From positions 1 through 64,000 of the forward strand of contig NZ_JAGEMO020000004.1 in assembly GCF_017921975.2 (NCBI RefSeq): a stretch of DNA of 64,000 bases, in the 5' to 3' direction. This document shows, in pieces, positions 1-8,699 of the stretch. The stretch's first letter is position 1, and each line of letters begins with the position of its first letter. A model generated the notes under the pieces. That model ran no database searches and was not told where the DNA came from. It was given only the letters and a program-made list of their open reading frames with translations. This stretch comes from Hymenobacter terricola (GTDB lineage Bacteria; Bacteroidota; Bacteroidia; Cytophagales; Hymenobacteraceae). The position numbers and the translations under genes are program-made.

Positions 1-140
1 CAGCGCAGCCGCCAAAGTACGGCCTCCACGAACAAGCGCGTGTCCTTGGCCGTCACGCCGCAGGCATTCGCTTGGCCCGGCAAGAGTGGCGAAAGGCGTT
101 GCCAGTGCGGGTCGGTCAGGAATGTGCGGTCTTTTTGCAT
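1..140 (-). CDS. IS5-family transposase, N-terminal part (runs off window)
   Basis: The minus-strand frame starts at ATG 140 and stays open to the window edge, giving 46 residues. It begins MQKDRTFLTDPHWQRLSPLL and continues through PGQANACG and FVEAVLWRLR, the typical N-terminal helix-turn-helix region (DUF4096-like) of IS5-family DDE transposases. Whether the full transposase is intact cannot be judged. It is only about 30 bases from the element end, the usual spacing. The call rests on family resemblance read by eye. Confidence 0.75.
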   Translation of the reverse strand, partial: MQKDRTFLTDPHWQRLSPLLPGQANACGVTAKDTRLFVEAVLWRLR

Positions 141-171
141 CTTCAAAGCTACCTTAATTGTTCACACGTCC
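1..171 (-). mobile_element. IS5-family insertion sequence, one end only
   Basis: This is the transposase-start end of an insertion sequence whose body lies outside the window. Read on the minus strand, the outer end begins near 171 with GGACGTGTGAACAATTAAGG and runs into the transposase ATG at 140. That terminal sequence resembles IS5/IS427-type ends. The bases CTAG at 171-174 fit the short TA- or CTAG-like target these elements use, but the other end cannot be seen, so the target duplication is not verified. Confidence 0.6.
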
Positions 172-964
172 TAGCTCTCCGTTTGAGAACGTCCGCGACA
201 CAGCTGCTTGGAGCAAAGGCGAAAACAACTTGTACCTAAGCCACCTCAACCTGCTGTTGGGTTCCTACGCTCGGCAGGTACCAGCAGGTGAGCGCAACGC
301 TTACGCTGCGTTGCATGCGCAGCTCTCCCGCTTTTTAACGGCCCGCCTGCGCGCAGCCTCGACATTGAATGCTCCCTCCTACGGTGAAACGCCGGATTCC
401 CTGTGGGTAGCAGATAATGCGGTGACGTTGCAGAGCCTTTATTTACATGACCAGCTTGCGCGAACCAACGCATCGGCTTTGCTACGGCAGCAGTGGGTAA
501 GCTTCATTACCAACAAGGGCTCTCGGCCGGATGGCTTGCCCTTTTCTGAGCTTACTCTGCATCGCCCGCCCCGGGGATGTGCCAACTCGTGGATGGCTAA
601 ATACGGTGCTACTTCAACCCCGGCTTTTACCGCGGCGCTCTGGAGTCAATACAAAAAAGCTTTTAAATACAATCTCGGCCTGCTGAGTGTGTTTCGCGAG
701 TACCCGTCGGAGAACAGCCTGCCCGCCGATTACGACTCTGGACCAATCATTTTTGGGGCGGGTGCTGCTGCCACAGGCCTAGCGCTGTGCGGAGCCAAGT
801 ACCAAGGAGATTACTACACGTATTTTCAGTTGGTTAATGCCCTCAAGGCTGCCGAATTAGGTGCTAGTGCGCTGACTTTTGCTTTGAGGGATGAACAATG
901 GGCTTCGGTCAGTGAGAGCTGGCTTTCCAAAGCCATTCAATTCAATGCCGCTAGCCACCAATAA
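171..964 (+). pseudogene. C-terminal remnant of an alpha/alpha-barrel-like protein cut by the IS
   Basis: The open frame has no credible start: its only start-like codon (TTG 158) lies inside the insertion-sequence end, and the protein-like sequence begins right at the element boundary. About 264 residues remain. Features include a long helical N-terminal stretch, a CANSWMAKYG segment and near the C-terminus YDSGPIIFGAGAAATGLAL, a glycine-rich DxGP motif reminiscent of the linalool dehydratase/isomerase-like (alpha/alpha)6 fold. No function can be assigned. The reading frame has no stops, so the insertion may be recent. Confidence 0.55.
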
Positions 965-1591
965 GTCGCTTACCGCGGTTTACCATGTAGCGAATCCATG
1001 GGATGGCAATTGCCCATTTAGGAGAAGTTATAGCGAATAGCCACAATCATTGCCATCTAGTATTTAGTGTTTGCCGTTACGTATATTTGGCTATCTAAAA
1101 GGGTGTAAAATGGGTCCGGCCCCACCACCGCCCCCAATAATTTTAACCAAAGGACTTAATTATTTTAATTAACTAATTCGCAACGCGTTACACTGCACTA
1201 TACAGGGCTTGCACTGGTTCCGTCCAGACCGCTACCGCTTGCTAAAAAGGCCATTTCCAGTACGGAAATGGCCTTTTTGTTTTTTCGGTGGCAGAGCAGG
1301 AGGTTTATGTTGGCTTGTAAGCCTATATCATATAGAGAAGAACCGGGGCCGGCAACGCGATGGCTTACCCATATGTGCTCAGAAGCATTGAAGGTGACAT
1401 TGCGCCAGCTGTGTTACCAAAGCGCCCATCTCTTCAGTTAGTAGGTTTCGCACATCATCACGACCAGCGCGTTGAGCAGAGAGTTCTTGCAAACCCAAGT
1501 TGCGGAGGGCCGGATTGGGGCATAAAAAAGTCTGTTCCAGCAGGAACAGAGTAGGTTTGAAGTATTCAACGCTTCACTCCTTGCTTTGACC
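965..1591. other. Non-coding stretch between the broken gene and a transposase fragment
   Basis: No convincing gene is visible over about 630 bases. The first part is AT-rich, with TTAATTATTTTAATTAACTA near 1157-1176, unlike the GC-rich surroundings. A perfect terminator-like hairpin sits at 1244-1278. From about 1430 to 1591 the sequence is probably non-coding flank of the IS982-type element. No tRNA could be folded here. Confidence 0.4.
1244..1278. terminator. Perfect 15-bp hairpin terminator
   Basis: The arms AAAAAGGCCATTTCC (1244-1258) and GGAAATGGCCTTTTT (1264-1278) pair perfectly around the loop AGTAC. The A-run on one side and T-run on the other make it able to act in both directions. 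It lies about 280 bases past the broken gene, with no intact gene immediately upstream, so it may have belonged to a lost transcript. Confidence 0.6.
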
Positions 1592-1957
1592 ATGACGGAA
1601 CAGACGGTGGCAATAGACTGCTTTATTGACGATTTGCTGACCCAATGCCGCCCGGCGTGGGCACCCGCACCGGACCCCCGCCAGCACCTGACGGATGCGC
1701 AGGTGTTGACCACGGCCTTGGTCGCGGCTCGTTACTTCGGCGGGAACCTCGCCCAGGCCCGGCGGTGCATGCAGGCGCATTGGGGGCAGCGGCCGTTGCA
1801 TAAAAGTGGTTTCTCGCGCCAGTTGCACCGGTTGCAGCAGGAGCTGACCGAGGCCGTCGCCATCCACGCCAAGCAGGAGCGCTACGAAGAAGCAGCCAAC
1901 CTGATTTGGCTCAAGAGTGCCCTGGAGAACGGGTACGACAAGCTCCGCCGAGCCTAA
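1592..1957 (+). pseudogene. IS982-type transposase N-terminus joined to a foreign C-terminus
   Basis: From ATG 1592, residues 1 to about 86 look like the start of an IS982-family transposase: a CFIDDLL segment, LTDAQVLTTALVAARYFGG, then AHWG and SGFSRQLHRLQ. An intact enzyme would be near 290 residues with a DDE core, which is absent. The last ~35 residues change character to VAIHAKQERYEEAANLIWLK, resembling a UvrB/C-like motif, then stop. The frame is probably a recombination product. The alternative is a short genuine protein that happens to share the transposase N-terminus. Confidence 0.5.
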
Positions 1958-1978
1958 GAACGCCGCCCACCGCCACCC

Positions 1979-2659
1979 TTGCAACCATTACCTAGCAACC
2001 TAACCCAACAGGAACTGACCAACGCCGTAGCCAAGAACTACCCCCTCTACCTGTCAAAGGTGAAGGACGGCGTACGCTTCAAGCTGCGCATCAACCTCAC
2101 CCAAGAGCAGGTGACCGAATTGGTGCACGACGTCGTGGCCAGCATGCTGGAGCGGCACGAGAAGGGACTAATCACCTTCGAGAGCGAGGAGAAGTCTACC
2201 GGCTACGTGCTCTTCGGGGCGTGGTGCAACTACCGGGCGCAGGCGCAGAAGGCGAGCAACCACGTCAAGCGTGAGCGGGGCATCGTCCACGACGGCGAGA
2301 ACCAGCACCTCATCCCCAAGGCAGTGAAGTCACACTTCGACGTCTACCAGTACGACGACTGGGCCGGCACCGAGGGCGGCATCAGCACCGCAGAGCGGAC
2401 CGAGCAGGACTACCGTGACGACTACTACGCCGAGCTATACACCCTATTGTTTACATATCTCGATGACTGCGTAGCCGATGAGTTCTTCAAGTTTGACGAG
2501 GTCAACATCTACAAGCAGTATATCCTGAACGACTGGACTATGAAGAAGTTGGTAGCCAATAGTAATTTCAAGAGGGCTTACGTGAGGTCCGGAATGCGCC
2601 CCGCACCAGCTCATCCCGCAAATGATGCGGCGGCGTGGCGGCTGTTATCCGCACCGTGA
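1979..2659 (+). CDS. Phage-type, possibly sigma-like protein; 3' end altered by recombination
   Basis: A 226-residue acidic, helical protein starting at TTG 1979 (no ATG is available), 21 bases after the preceding frame. The segment EQVTELVHDVVASMLERHEK followed by an aromatic-rich YVLFGAWCNYRA stretch recalls region 2 of sigma factors, and MKKLVANSNFKRAYVR near residue 185-200 looks like the start of a C-terminal helix-turn-helix. This function is only suggestive. From about base 2589 the DNA matches the antisense of the neighbouring SRPBCC gene, so the last ~22 residues (GMRPAPAHPANDAAAWRLLS...) are junk read through a junction. Confidence 0.45.
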   Translation: MQPLPSNLTQQELTNAVAKNYPLYLSKVKDGVRFKLRINLTQEQVTELVHDVVASMLERHEKGLITFESEEKSTGYVLFGAWCNYRAQAQKASNHVKRERGIVHDGENQHLIPKAVKSHFDVYQYDDWAGTEGGISTAERTEQDYRDDYYAELYTLLFTYLDDCVADEFFKFDEVNIYKQYILNDWTMKKLVANSNFKRAYVRSGMRPAPAHPANDAAAWRLLSAP

Positions 2660-2855
2660 GCCGCTGCCGGATGCCGAAGTGCCGCGCCTCCCAGGCCACC
2701 ACATCGCCGAGGGCAAGCTGGCCGCTGGCGGGGCGGGCCACCACCCGCTCGCCGGTCTGTTGCGCAGAATCGAGGTGGGCCTGCACATTCAGGGCCAGCG
2801 CATAGCAGGCAGCGGGCGGGGCCTGCACCAGCATTTCCAGCTCGATGCGCGCCAC
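2568..2855 (-). pseudogene. SRPBCC (START-like) protein, 3' truncated
   Basis: A GTG start at 2855 lies only 3 bases after the peroxiredoxin stop, so the two were co-transcribed. The protein begins MARIELEMLVQAPPAACYAL and carries the family strand pattern through VVAWEARHFGIRQRLTVRI and RDELVRGAF. SRPBCC proteins of this group normally run to about 150 residues; here family-like sequence ends at about residue 89 (near base 2589) and six foreign codons lead to a stop. The C-terminal helix that closes the ligand pocket is missing, so it is probably non-functional. Confidence 0.6.
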
Positions 2856-2858
2856 GGG

Positions 2859-3317
2859 CTAGGCGGGCAGGCCCTCCAGCACTTTCTTGGCGTTGCTCAC
2901 ATGGTCCGTCGCTCCGCTCAGGGAGTTGAAGATGTACTGGATGACGCCGTTTTTGTCAATCACGAACGTGACACGGCCGGGCAGCAGGCCCAGCAGGGCG
3001 CGGGGCACTTCGTAAAGCTTGCGCACTTTTCCGTCGGTGTCGGCCAGCAGCTCGAAGGGCAGGCGATGCTTCTGGGTGAATTTCTGGTGCGACTGCTCAC
3101 TGTCGGAGCTGACGCCCACTACTTCAGCGCCAAGGTCTTTAAAATCCTCGTACTGGTCGCGGAACGAGCAGGCTTCGGCCGTGCAGCCGGGCGTGTCGTC
3201 CTTGGGATAAAAATACAGCACGATGCTGCGCTTGCCGCGCTGGTCGGCAAGGCGAAACGTGGCACCGGAAGTAGTGGTGAGGGTGAAATCGGGAGCGGGC
3301 TGGCCTACCTGGAGCAT
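2859..3317 (-). CDS. bcp: Thiol peroxidase, BCP/peroxiredoxin Q type
   Basis: Reduces hydrogen and organic peroxides using thioredoxin, in the cytoplasm. The 152-residue protein starts at ATG 3317 (MLQVGQPAPDF), the normal N-terminus; an upstream extension in frame is not conserved-looking. Motifs: PAPDFTL at 7-13, then YPKDDTPGCTAEACSFRD, with peroxidatic Cys45 and resolving Cys50 five residues later as in BCP enzymes, and VTFVIDKNGVI near the C-terminus. It is divergent from the glycosyltransferase at 3412 and was upstream of the now broken SRPBCC gene. Confidence 0.93.
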   Translation of the reverse strand: MLQVGQPAPDFTLTTTSGATFRLADQRGKRSIVLYFYPKDDTPGCTAEACSFRDQYEDFKDLGAEVVGVSSDSEQSHQKFTQKHRLPFELLADTDGKVRKLYEVPRALLGLLPGRVTFVIDKNGVIQYIFNSLSGATDHVSNAKKVLEGLPA

Positions 3318-3411
3318 GTGACGGAATGGTTGAATAACAGCCGCAAGGTAGCGGCGCAGTTCGGCTTTACGGCGGTGGCGGCATCTTTGTGGTCTTTTAG
3401 CAGTTGTTTCC

Positions 3412-4110
3412 ATGCCCCAGCCCCGCGTCAGCGTCATCATTCCCGCCCACAACGAAGCGGGGGCCATTGCTTTAGTGCTGGCTGAAATCCCGGCGGGGTT
3501 GGCCCAGGAGGTCATTGTGGTCGATAATAATTCGACCGACAACACCGGTGAAATTGCCGGCGCCGGCGGGGCCACCGTGCTCCGCGAGCCGCGCCCGGGC
3601 TACGGCTACGCCTGCCTGGCCGGCATGGCCCACGCCTACGGGCAGCCGCAATCCAAGCAGCCCGACATCGTCGTATTTCTCGACGGTGACCACTCCGATT
3701 TTCCTGAACAGATGCCCGAGCTCCTGGCGCCGCTATTAAGCGGCACGGCCGACATGGTCATCGGCTCGCGGGCGCTGGGGGTGCGCGAAAAAGGTTCGCT
3801 GCTGCCCCAGCAACGGTTCGGCAACTGGCTGGCTTCGCGGCTGCTGCGCCTGCGCTACGGCGGCACCGTTACGGATTTGGGTCCTTTCCGGGCCATCCTC
3901 GCGCCTGCCCTGTTGGCCCTGCACATGGAAGACAAAACCTATGGCTGGACCGTGGAAATGCAGGTAAAAGCCGCCCGGCAGGGCCTGCGCACCGTGGAAG
4001 TGCCCGTGCGCTACCGCAAGCGCATCGGCACCAGCAAGGTATCGGGCACGGTGCGCGGCACCATCGGGGCGGGCTACAAAATTCTGTGGACGATTTTTAA
4101 ATATTGGTAA
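3412..4110 (+). CDS. Family 2 glycosyltransferase, polyprenyl-phosphate sugar transferase type
   Basis: Predicted soluble GT-A enzyme of 232 residues transferring a sugar from a nucleotide donor, probably to polyprenyl phosphate as in DPM1-like enzymes. It starts VSVIIPAHNEAGAI, then VIVVDNNSTDNT and FLDGDHSDFPEQ (DxD-type metal site near residue 84), and TDLGPFRAI and YGWTVEMQVKA further on. It lacks the C-terminal membrane segments seen in some relatives. It heads a three-gene run with 4189 and 5613, consistent with making a lipid-linked sugar that the membrane mannosyltransferase-like protein then uses. Sugar specificity cannot be read from sequence. Confidence 0.85.
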   Translation: MPQPRVSVIIPAHNEAGAIALVLAEIPAGLAQEVIVVDNNSTDNTGEIAGAGGATVLREPRPGYGYACLAGMAHAYGQPQSKQPDIVVFLDGDHSDFPEQMPELLAPLLSGTADMVIGSRALGVREKGSLLPQQRFGNWLASRLLRLRYGGTVTDLGPFRAILAPALLALHMEDKTYGWTVEMQVKAARQGLRTVEVPVRYRKRIGTSKVSGTVRGTIGAGYKILWTIFKYW

Positions 4111-4188
4111 GCTTCGGGGCAATGGCCCGTCTACTGGCTCACCCGGTTACAATTCAGCTGTGTTGTTCGCTTCTATTTCCTGCTTTTG

Positions 4189-5643
4189 ATGCCCCTGCTG
4201 GCCATTTTTCTGGTAGTGGTGTACGGCCTGTGCCTGCTGTTTATTCTGTTTTTCAGCGTGGGCCAGTGGCAGCTCACGCGCCTGGCGCTGCGCGCCTACG
4301 CCGCGCCGCCCGCCTTGCCCCCACCAGCCCCGGCCGCCTGGCCCCGCGTGCTGGTGCAGCTGCCGCTTTACAACGAGCAAAATGTGGTGGAGCGCATAAT
4401 TGACGCCGCCGCCGCCCTCGACTACCCGCCCGAGTGGCTGCACATTCAGGTCCTCGACGACTCGACCGATGCTACCGTGGCGCTGGCAGCGGCCCGCGTG
4501 GCCCATCACGCGGCCCAGGGCCTCAGCATCAGCCACGTGCGCCGGCCCACCCGTGACGGCTACAAAGCCGGGGCCCTGCGCCACGGCCTGCTGGAAAATG
4601 ATGATGAATTCATCGCCATTTTTGACGCTGATTTCGTGCCTGAGCCCGATTTCCTGCGCCGCACCATTCCGTACTTCTTACAGGATGCGCGAGTGGGCGT
4701 GGTTCAAACGCGCTGGGGCCACCTCAACGAGAATGAGTCGCTGCTGACGCGCCTGCAAGCCTTTGGACTCGATGCGCACTTTCTGGTTGAGCAGGTGGGC
4801 CGCACGTTTGCCGGGTATTTTATCAACTTCAACGGCACGGGTGGCGTGTGGCGGCGCGCCTGCATCGACGATGCCGGCGGCTGGCACGTCGACACCCTCA
4901 CCGAAGACCTCGACCTGAGCTACCGCGCCCAGCTGCGCAGCTGGCGCTTCGTGTACCGCCCCGAAATAGTGTCCCCGGCCGAGCTGCCCGCCGTGATGGA
5001 CGCCCTCAAATCGCAGCAGTTCCGCTGGACCAAGGGCGCGGCCGAAACCGCCCGCAAGCACCTGGGCACCATGTGGCGGTCGTCGCAGCCGCTGGCGATT
5101 AAGCTGCAAGCCACCTTCCACTTGCTCAATAGCAGCGTGTACATCGTCATCATGCTCATGGCGCTGCTGAGCGTGCCGCTGGTGTTTGTGCGCGAGCAAT
5201 ACCGCGAGTATAAGGTGGTGTTTCAGCTGGCTTCCGTTTTTTTGGTGGGGTTCACGCCGCTGATTTATTACTACTATTCGGCGTGGCGGCTAGCTCATCC
5301 CGACAAGCCGCTGTGGCACTATCCGGGCTTTTTTCTCTTGTTTTTGTCGGTTTCAATGGGGCTGGCGCTGCACAACGCCCGCGCCGTGACGCTCGGCTGG
5401 CTGGGCCGGCGCACGCCCTTTGTGCGCACGCCCAAGGTGGGCACCGGCGGCGCGGCGCGGCGGCGCTACCGCACGGGCGGCGTTGGAGGGCTGGTGGTGC
5501 TGGAGGGGGTGCTGGCGGTGTATTTTGCGGTTGGGCTCGGGGCCGGCGTTTATTTTGGTGATTTCGGCTTGCTGCCCTTTCATTCGCTGCTCACGGTTGG
5601 CTTTGCAGCGGTATGCTATTATTCAGTCCGCCATGCCCGATAA
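4189..5643 (+). CDS. Processive-type membrane glycosyltransferase (cellulose synthase-like GT2)
   Basis: A 484-residue inner-membrane enzyme. Order: N-terminal membrane helix (residues 1-25), GT-A domain with [27 protein letters not shown] and TEDLDLSYR, the QQFRWTKG (QxxRW) motif near residue 280, and then four membrane helices. This architecture matches glucomannan/beta-glucan synthase-like (CslA-type) proteins. ATG 4189 is preferred over the preceding in-frame TTG. Its 3' end overlaps the next gene by 31 bases, indicating translational coupling. It probably builds or transfers sugars on a surface glycolipid or polysaccharide. Confidence 0.85.
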   Translation: MPLLAIFLVVVYGLCLLFILFFSVGQWQLTRLALRAYAAPPALPPPAPAAWPRVLVQLPLYNEQNVVERIIDAAAALDYPPEWLHIQVLDDSTDATVALAAARVAHHAAQGLSISHVRRPTRDGYKAGALRHGLLENDDEFIAIFDADFVPEPDFLRRTIPYFLQDARVGVVQTRWGHLNENESLLTRLQAFGLDAHFLVEQVGRTFAGYFINFNGTGGVWRRACIDDAGGWHVDTLTEDLDLSYRAQLRSWRFVYRPEIVSPAELPAVMDALKSQQFRWTKGAAETARKHLGTMWRSSQPLAIKLQATFHLLNSSVYIVIMLMALLSVPLVFVREQYREYKVVFQLASVFLVGFTPLIYYYYSAWRLAHPDKPLWHYPGFFLLFLSVSMGLALHNARAVTLGWLGRRTPFVRTPKVGTGGAARRRYRTGGVGGLVVLEGVLAVYFAVGLGAGVYFGDFGLLPFHSLLTVGFAAVCYYSVRHAR

Positions 5644-7025
5644 GGACGCGGCATTTTTTTAGACAAAAATTGGCAGCCAGGCTTCCCTCGATTTCCCAAA
5701 TCATTGCGCTGCTGCTCTCCGGGGCGGCCTACGCGGGCCTGGCGTATGCTACGCCGCGCGCGGAGTTTGGGCAATTGACGGGCTTGTTTGGGGTGGCGCT
5801 GCTGGCTTATGCGTGGCTATTGCAAAGCAAGCTGCCGGCGCGCTGGGGCTTGGCGGCGGCGCTGCTGTTCCGGCTGCTGTGGCTGCCGGCCATGCCGGCT
5901 TTGTCCGACGATATTTACCGCTTCCGCTGGGATGGCTTGCTGGTGGCGCACGGGGTCAATCCCTTCCAGTTCCGGCCCGATGAAATCATTGCCGACGGGG
6001 CCCGCACCGCTATGCAGGATGCACCCAGCCGGAACCAGGTCCTGCCGCAGCTGCAGCAGCTTTACCGGCTGCTCAACTCGCCGCACTATTACTCGGTGTA
6101 CCCGCCAATTTGCCAGTTCATCTTTGGCGCGGCGGCCCGCCTGTTTCCAACTTCCGATGCCGGCTTTGCTTTCAGCCTGCGCGTCGTCATTCTGGCGGCC
6201 GAGATGGGCACGGCCTGGCTGCTCCTGGCCCTGCTGCCGGCGCTGGGCTGGCCTCCTGAACGGGCACTTCGCTACCTGCTGCACCCGCTGGTCATCACCG
6301 AGCTTTCGGGCAACCTGCACTTTGAGGGACTGCTGGTTTGCTTTGTCCTGCTGGCGCTGTGGCTGCTGAGCCGGCAGCGCTGGGCCATTTCGGCGGTGGC
6401 GCTGGGGCTGGGCGTGGCCACCAAGCTGCTGCCACTGCTGGCGCTGCCGCTGCTGTGGCGGCGGCTGGGCTGGCGTCGCCTGGGGCGGTATCTGGCGGTG
6501 AGCGCGGGCACCTTGCTGCTCCTGTTCAGCCCGTTTCTTTCGGAGGCCCTGTTCATCAACGTCAGCCGCAGCCTCAACCTGTACTTCCGCAGCTTCGAAT
6601 TCAATGCGAGCATCTACTACCTCCTGCGGCCCATTGGAATCTGGCTTACTACGTACAACCAGATTGCCATTATCGGGCCTTCGCTGGCGCTGCTCAGCGG
6701 CCTCATTGGCCTGGCACTGACCTGGCGGGAACGCCGCCCGAGCCTGGCCAGCCTGCCTCAAACGCTGCTGCTCATGCTCACGGCCTACTACGCCCTGGCC
6801 ACCACGGTGCACCCCTGGTACCTCACGCTGCTCATCGGCCTAAGCCCGTTGTCGCGTTTCCGCTACCCGCTGGTGTGGGGCGGCCTGGCCATCCTCTCCT
6901 ACGCGGCCTACCGCACCAGCTCATACACCGAAAGCCTCTGGCTGGTGGGCCTCGAATATGCCGTCACATTTGCCGTACTGGCCTGGGAGCAGGCCCGAAG
7001 CTCACCAGGGAACGCGGAAATCTGA
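5613..7025 (+). CDS. Polytopic mannosyltransferase-like membrane protein (GT-C)
   Basis: A 470-residue protein with about ten hydrophobic segments and short loops. The motif LSDDIYRFRWDGLLVAHGVNPF near residues 95-116 is typical of GT-C enzymes that use polyprenyl-phosphate sugars, with acidic residues in the first periplasmic loop; TVHPWYLTLLIGL near residue 395 is another family hallmark. The start overlaps the end of the preceding glycosyltransferase. With the DPM1-like enzyme at 3412 a coherent pathway is likely: polyprenyl-P-sugar made in the cytoplasm, then used outside by this enzyme. The acceptor is unknown. Confidence 0.75.
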   Translation: MLLFSPPCPIRTRHFFRQKLAARLPSISQIIALLLSGAAYAGLAYATPRAEFGQLTGLFGVALLAYAWLLQSKLPARWGLAAALLFRLLWLPAMPALSDDIYRFRWDGLLVAHGVNPFQFRPDEIIADGARTAMQDAPSRNQVLPQLQQLYRLLNSPHYYSVYPPICQFIFGAAARLFPTSDAGFAFSLRVVILAAEMGTAWLLLALLPALGWPPERALRYLLHPLVITELSGNLHFEGLLVCFVLLALWLLSRQRWAISAVALGLGVATKLLPLLALPLLWRRLGWRRLGRYLAVSAGTLLLLFSPFLSEALFINVSRSLNLYFRSFEFNASIYYLLRPIGIWLTTYNQIAIIGPSLALLSGLIGLALTWRERRPSLASLPQTLLLMLTAYYALATTVHPWYLTLLIGLSPLSRFRYPLVWGGLAILSYAAYRTSSYTESLWLVGLEYAVTFAVLAWEQARSSPGNAEI

Positions 7026-7074
7026 GGCCGAACAGCCCGTTTTCACCACCCCATCCTCCGGCAAGTCCCGCGCT

Positions 7075-7980
7075 TTATTTCGGCCAGTAGGCGAAGCGGC
7101 GGGTTGATTTCAGCAGCAGGGTGCGGCCGTCCCAGGTGGTTTGCCGGAGCAATACGTTGGGGTACTCTTTGGCAAACCAGTACACGTTTTCCTTGCCCGG
7201 GGCCAGGGCCACGGCCACCCGCCACGCGGGAGCGGCGGTTTCGGCAGGGGGCGCCGGGGTAGTGGCCAGGTGCGCCTGGTAGTACACGGGCGGCTTGGCC
7301 TGGTTGGTTTGCTGCAGGTCCAGCACCACGAGCTTGAAAACGGGCAGCTGGTCAAACTTCAGGGTGCGCAAGGTGTACGGCAGGGCATCTTCGAGGAAGA
7401 CATCGCGGCGCAGGTCGCGGCTGTTGGCGCCCTGGCCGTCCCAGTAAGAATGGTACCACATTTCAAAGTTCACGCCGTCGTCGATGATGGATTTGAACGT
7501 GTTGCCGCACCATTCCTGCGACGAGGACGTCATTTTGTACAGCGCCACGGGCTGGTCGCGCCGGAAGAACAGCGACGTCAAATAATGGTACGGGTACTCA
7601 TCGGCCGCAATGCTGCAAAACTGGTTGACTTTCATCACCGGGAACAAATCGACCCGCTTGTAGTCGTCGGTTTTGACGTTGAACTCCTGGTTGAATTCCT
7701 CCTTTACCGTAATCTGAGTATACTCGAACGTGCGCTTCTTTTTGTAAATAGTGCGCTCTGCATCGTAGGTCGCCACCTCGGCCAAGCCATCTTCCCAGTA
7801 CTTGCGCAGGGCCCATTGCTGGTCGAAATAGGGCAGCATGGCCTGCAATGCCTGCGCCGAAGCCGGCACCCGGCCCGCCGCTTTCTCCTCGTTGGGCCCC
7901 GTGCAGCCCATCAGCCAGCCGCCCAGCACCATTGGCAAGAAGAGACGTCGGACAGGGAATTGGGGGAAAGCAAACGGCAT
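7075..7980 (-). CDS. Outer-surface lipoprotein of unknown function
   Basis: A 301-residue protein with a type II signal peptide: hydrophobic stretch FLPMVLGGWLMGC with the lipobox cysteine at about residue 26. The mature part is rich in aromatic and charged residues, with a CSIAADEYPYHYL segment, and resembles no family I recognise with certainty. It is convergent with the glycosyltransferase operon. The ATG at 7980 follows a TACATTTG promoter element closely, giving a very short leader. Confidence 0.75.
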   Translation of the reverse strand: MPFAFPQFPVRRLFLPMVLGGWLMGCTGPNEEKAAGRVPASAQALQAMLPYFDQQWALRKYWEDGLAEVATYDAERTIYKKKRTFEYTQITVKEEFNQEFNVKTDDYKRVDLFPVMKVNQFCSIAADEYPYHYLTSLFFRRDQPVALYKMTSSSQEWCGNTFKSIIDDGVNFEMWYHSYWDGQGANSRDLRRDVFLEDALPYTLRTLKFDQLPVFKLVVLDLQQTNQAKPPVYYQAHLATTPAPPAETAAPAWRVAVALAPGKENVYWFAKEYPNVLLRQTTWDGRTLLLKSTRRFAYWPK

Positions 7981-7988
7981 TGGTTCAG

Positions 7989-7996
7989 CAAATGTA
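7989..7996 (-). promoter_or_regulatory. Bacteroidota -7 element for the lipoprotein gene
   Basis: Read on the minus strand this is TACATTTG, an exact match to the TAnnTTTG consensus, ending 9 bases before the ATG at 7980. No clear -33 TTTG is seen at the expected spacing, so it is a partial match. Confidence 0.4.
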
Positions 7997-8009
7997 GTTG
8001 GCAGCAGCC

Positions 8010-8699
8010 CTATTGTTGGATGCGCATTGCTCCTGGAATTGCCTTATCCTCGGGGAGCATGGCGGCCCGCCACGTCGCCAAATCGGCGACCGTGTCTACG
8101 TCGTGCAGCTCGGGCAGCAGGGCCACTCGCCGGCCCAGTCGGTGGGCATCGGCCAGGGTATCGGCCAGCACCGAAGCCGTACTCCAGGCCTTGTGCCGGA
8201 ACAGCTCCGGGTGCGGCTGGCGCAGGCCCAGCAGGTAATAGCCGCCGTCGGTGGCCGGGCCCAGCACCACGTCGTGGTCGGCCAGCAGGGCAAATGCCTG
8301 GGTTAAATGACTCGCGCGCAAGCCGGGGCAATCGGTACCGATGATGGCTACCCGGCCGGCCCCCGCCGCGAAGGCCGCCGCAAAAGCAGCCGTCATGCGC
8401 GCGCCCAAATCGCCGGCTTGCTGGCAGCAGGTGGTGATTTCGGCCCACTCCCGCCCCTCCGCAGCCGTGGGCGCGGCGCCGGCGGCATCGGCCAGCCAGA
8501 CGGTAGCGGGCACGCCCGATTCGGTAATGGCCGTGCGGGTAATGGCCAACAGCTCGTGGTAAACCGCCAGCGCCGCCGGCTCGCCAATGCCGGCCGCCAG
8601 GCGGCTTTTTACCCGGCCCAAAGCGGGCACCCGGGCAAACACCAGCAGGTGTTCGCCCGCGCCTGGCAGGTGGGCTTCCATCGAATTTAGTTTACTCAT
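8010..8699 (-). CDS. TIGR04282-type glycosyltransferase-like protein (DUF2064)
   Basis: A 229-residue nucleotidyl/glycosyltransferase-fold protein. Motifs: LLVFARVPALGRVKSRLAAG (signature with the KxRL site), IIGTDCPGL near residue 118 and GPATDGGYYLLGL near residue 145, all diagnostic of the TIGR04282 family often annotated as arsenosugar biosynthesis glycosyltransferase. The start ATG 8699 overlaps the rhodanese stop by 8 bases; an internal ATG at 8681 is possible. The family is found beside arsM/arsS and TIGR04283 genes, none of which is here, so the substrate is uncertain. Confidence 0.85.
   Translation of the reverse strand: MSKLNSMEAHLPGAGEHLLVFARVPALGRVKSRLAAGIGEPAALAVYHELLAITRTAITESGVPATVWLADAAGAAPTAAEGREWAEITTCCQQAGDLGARMTAAFAAAFAAGAGRVAIIGTDCPGLRASHLTQAFALLADHDVVLGPATDGGYYLLGLRQPHPELFRHKAWSTASVLADTLADAHRLGRRVALLPELHDVDTVADLATWRAAMLPEDKAIPGAMRIQQ

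Noticed and set aside
1201..1243. tRNA-like GGTTCCGTCCAGACC before the hairpin
   Set aside because: No cloverleaf or CCA end can be formed from the flanks.
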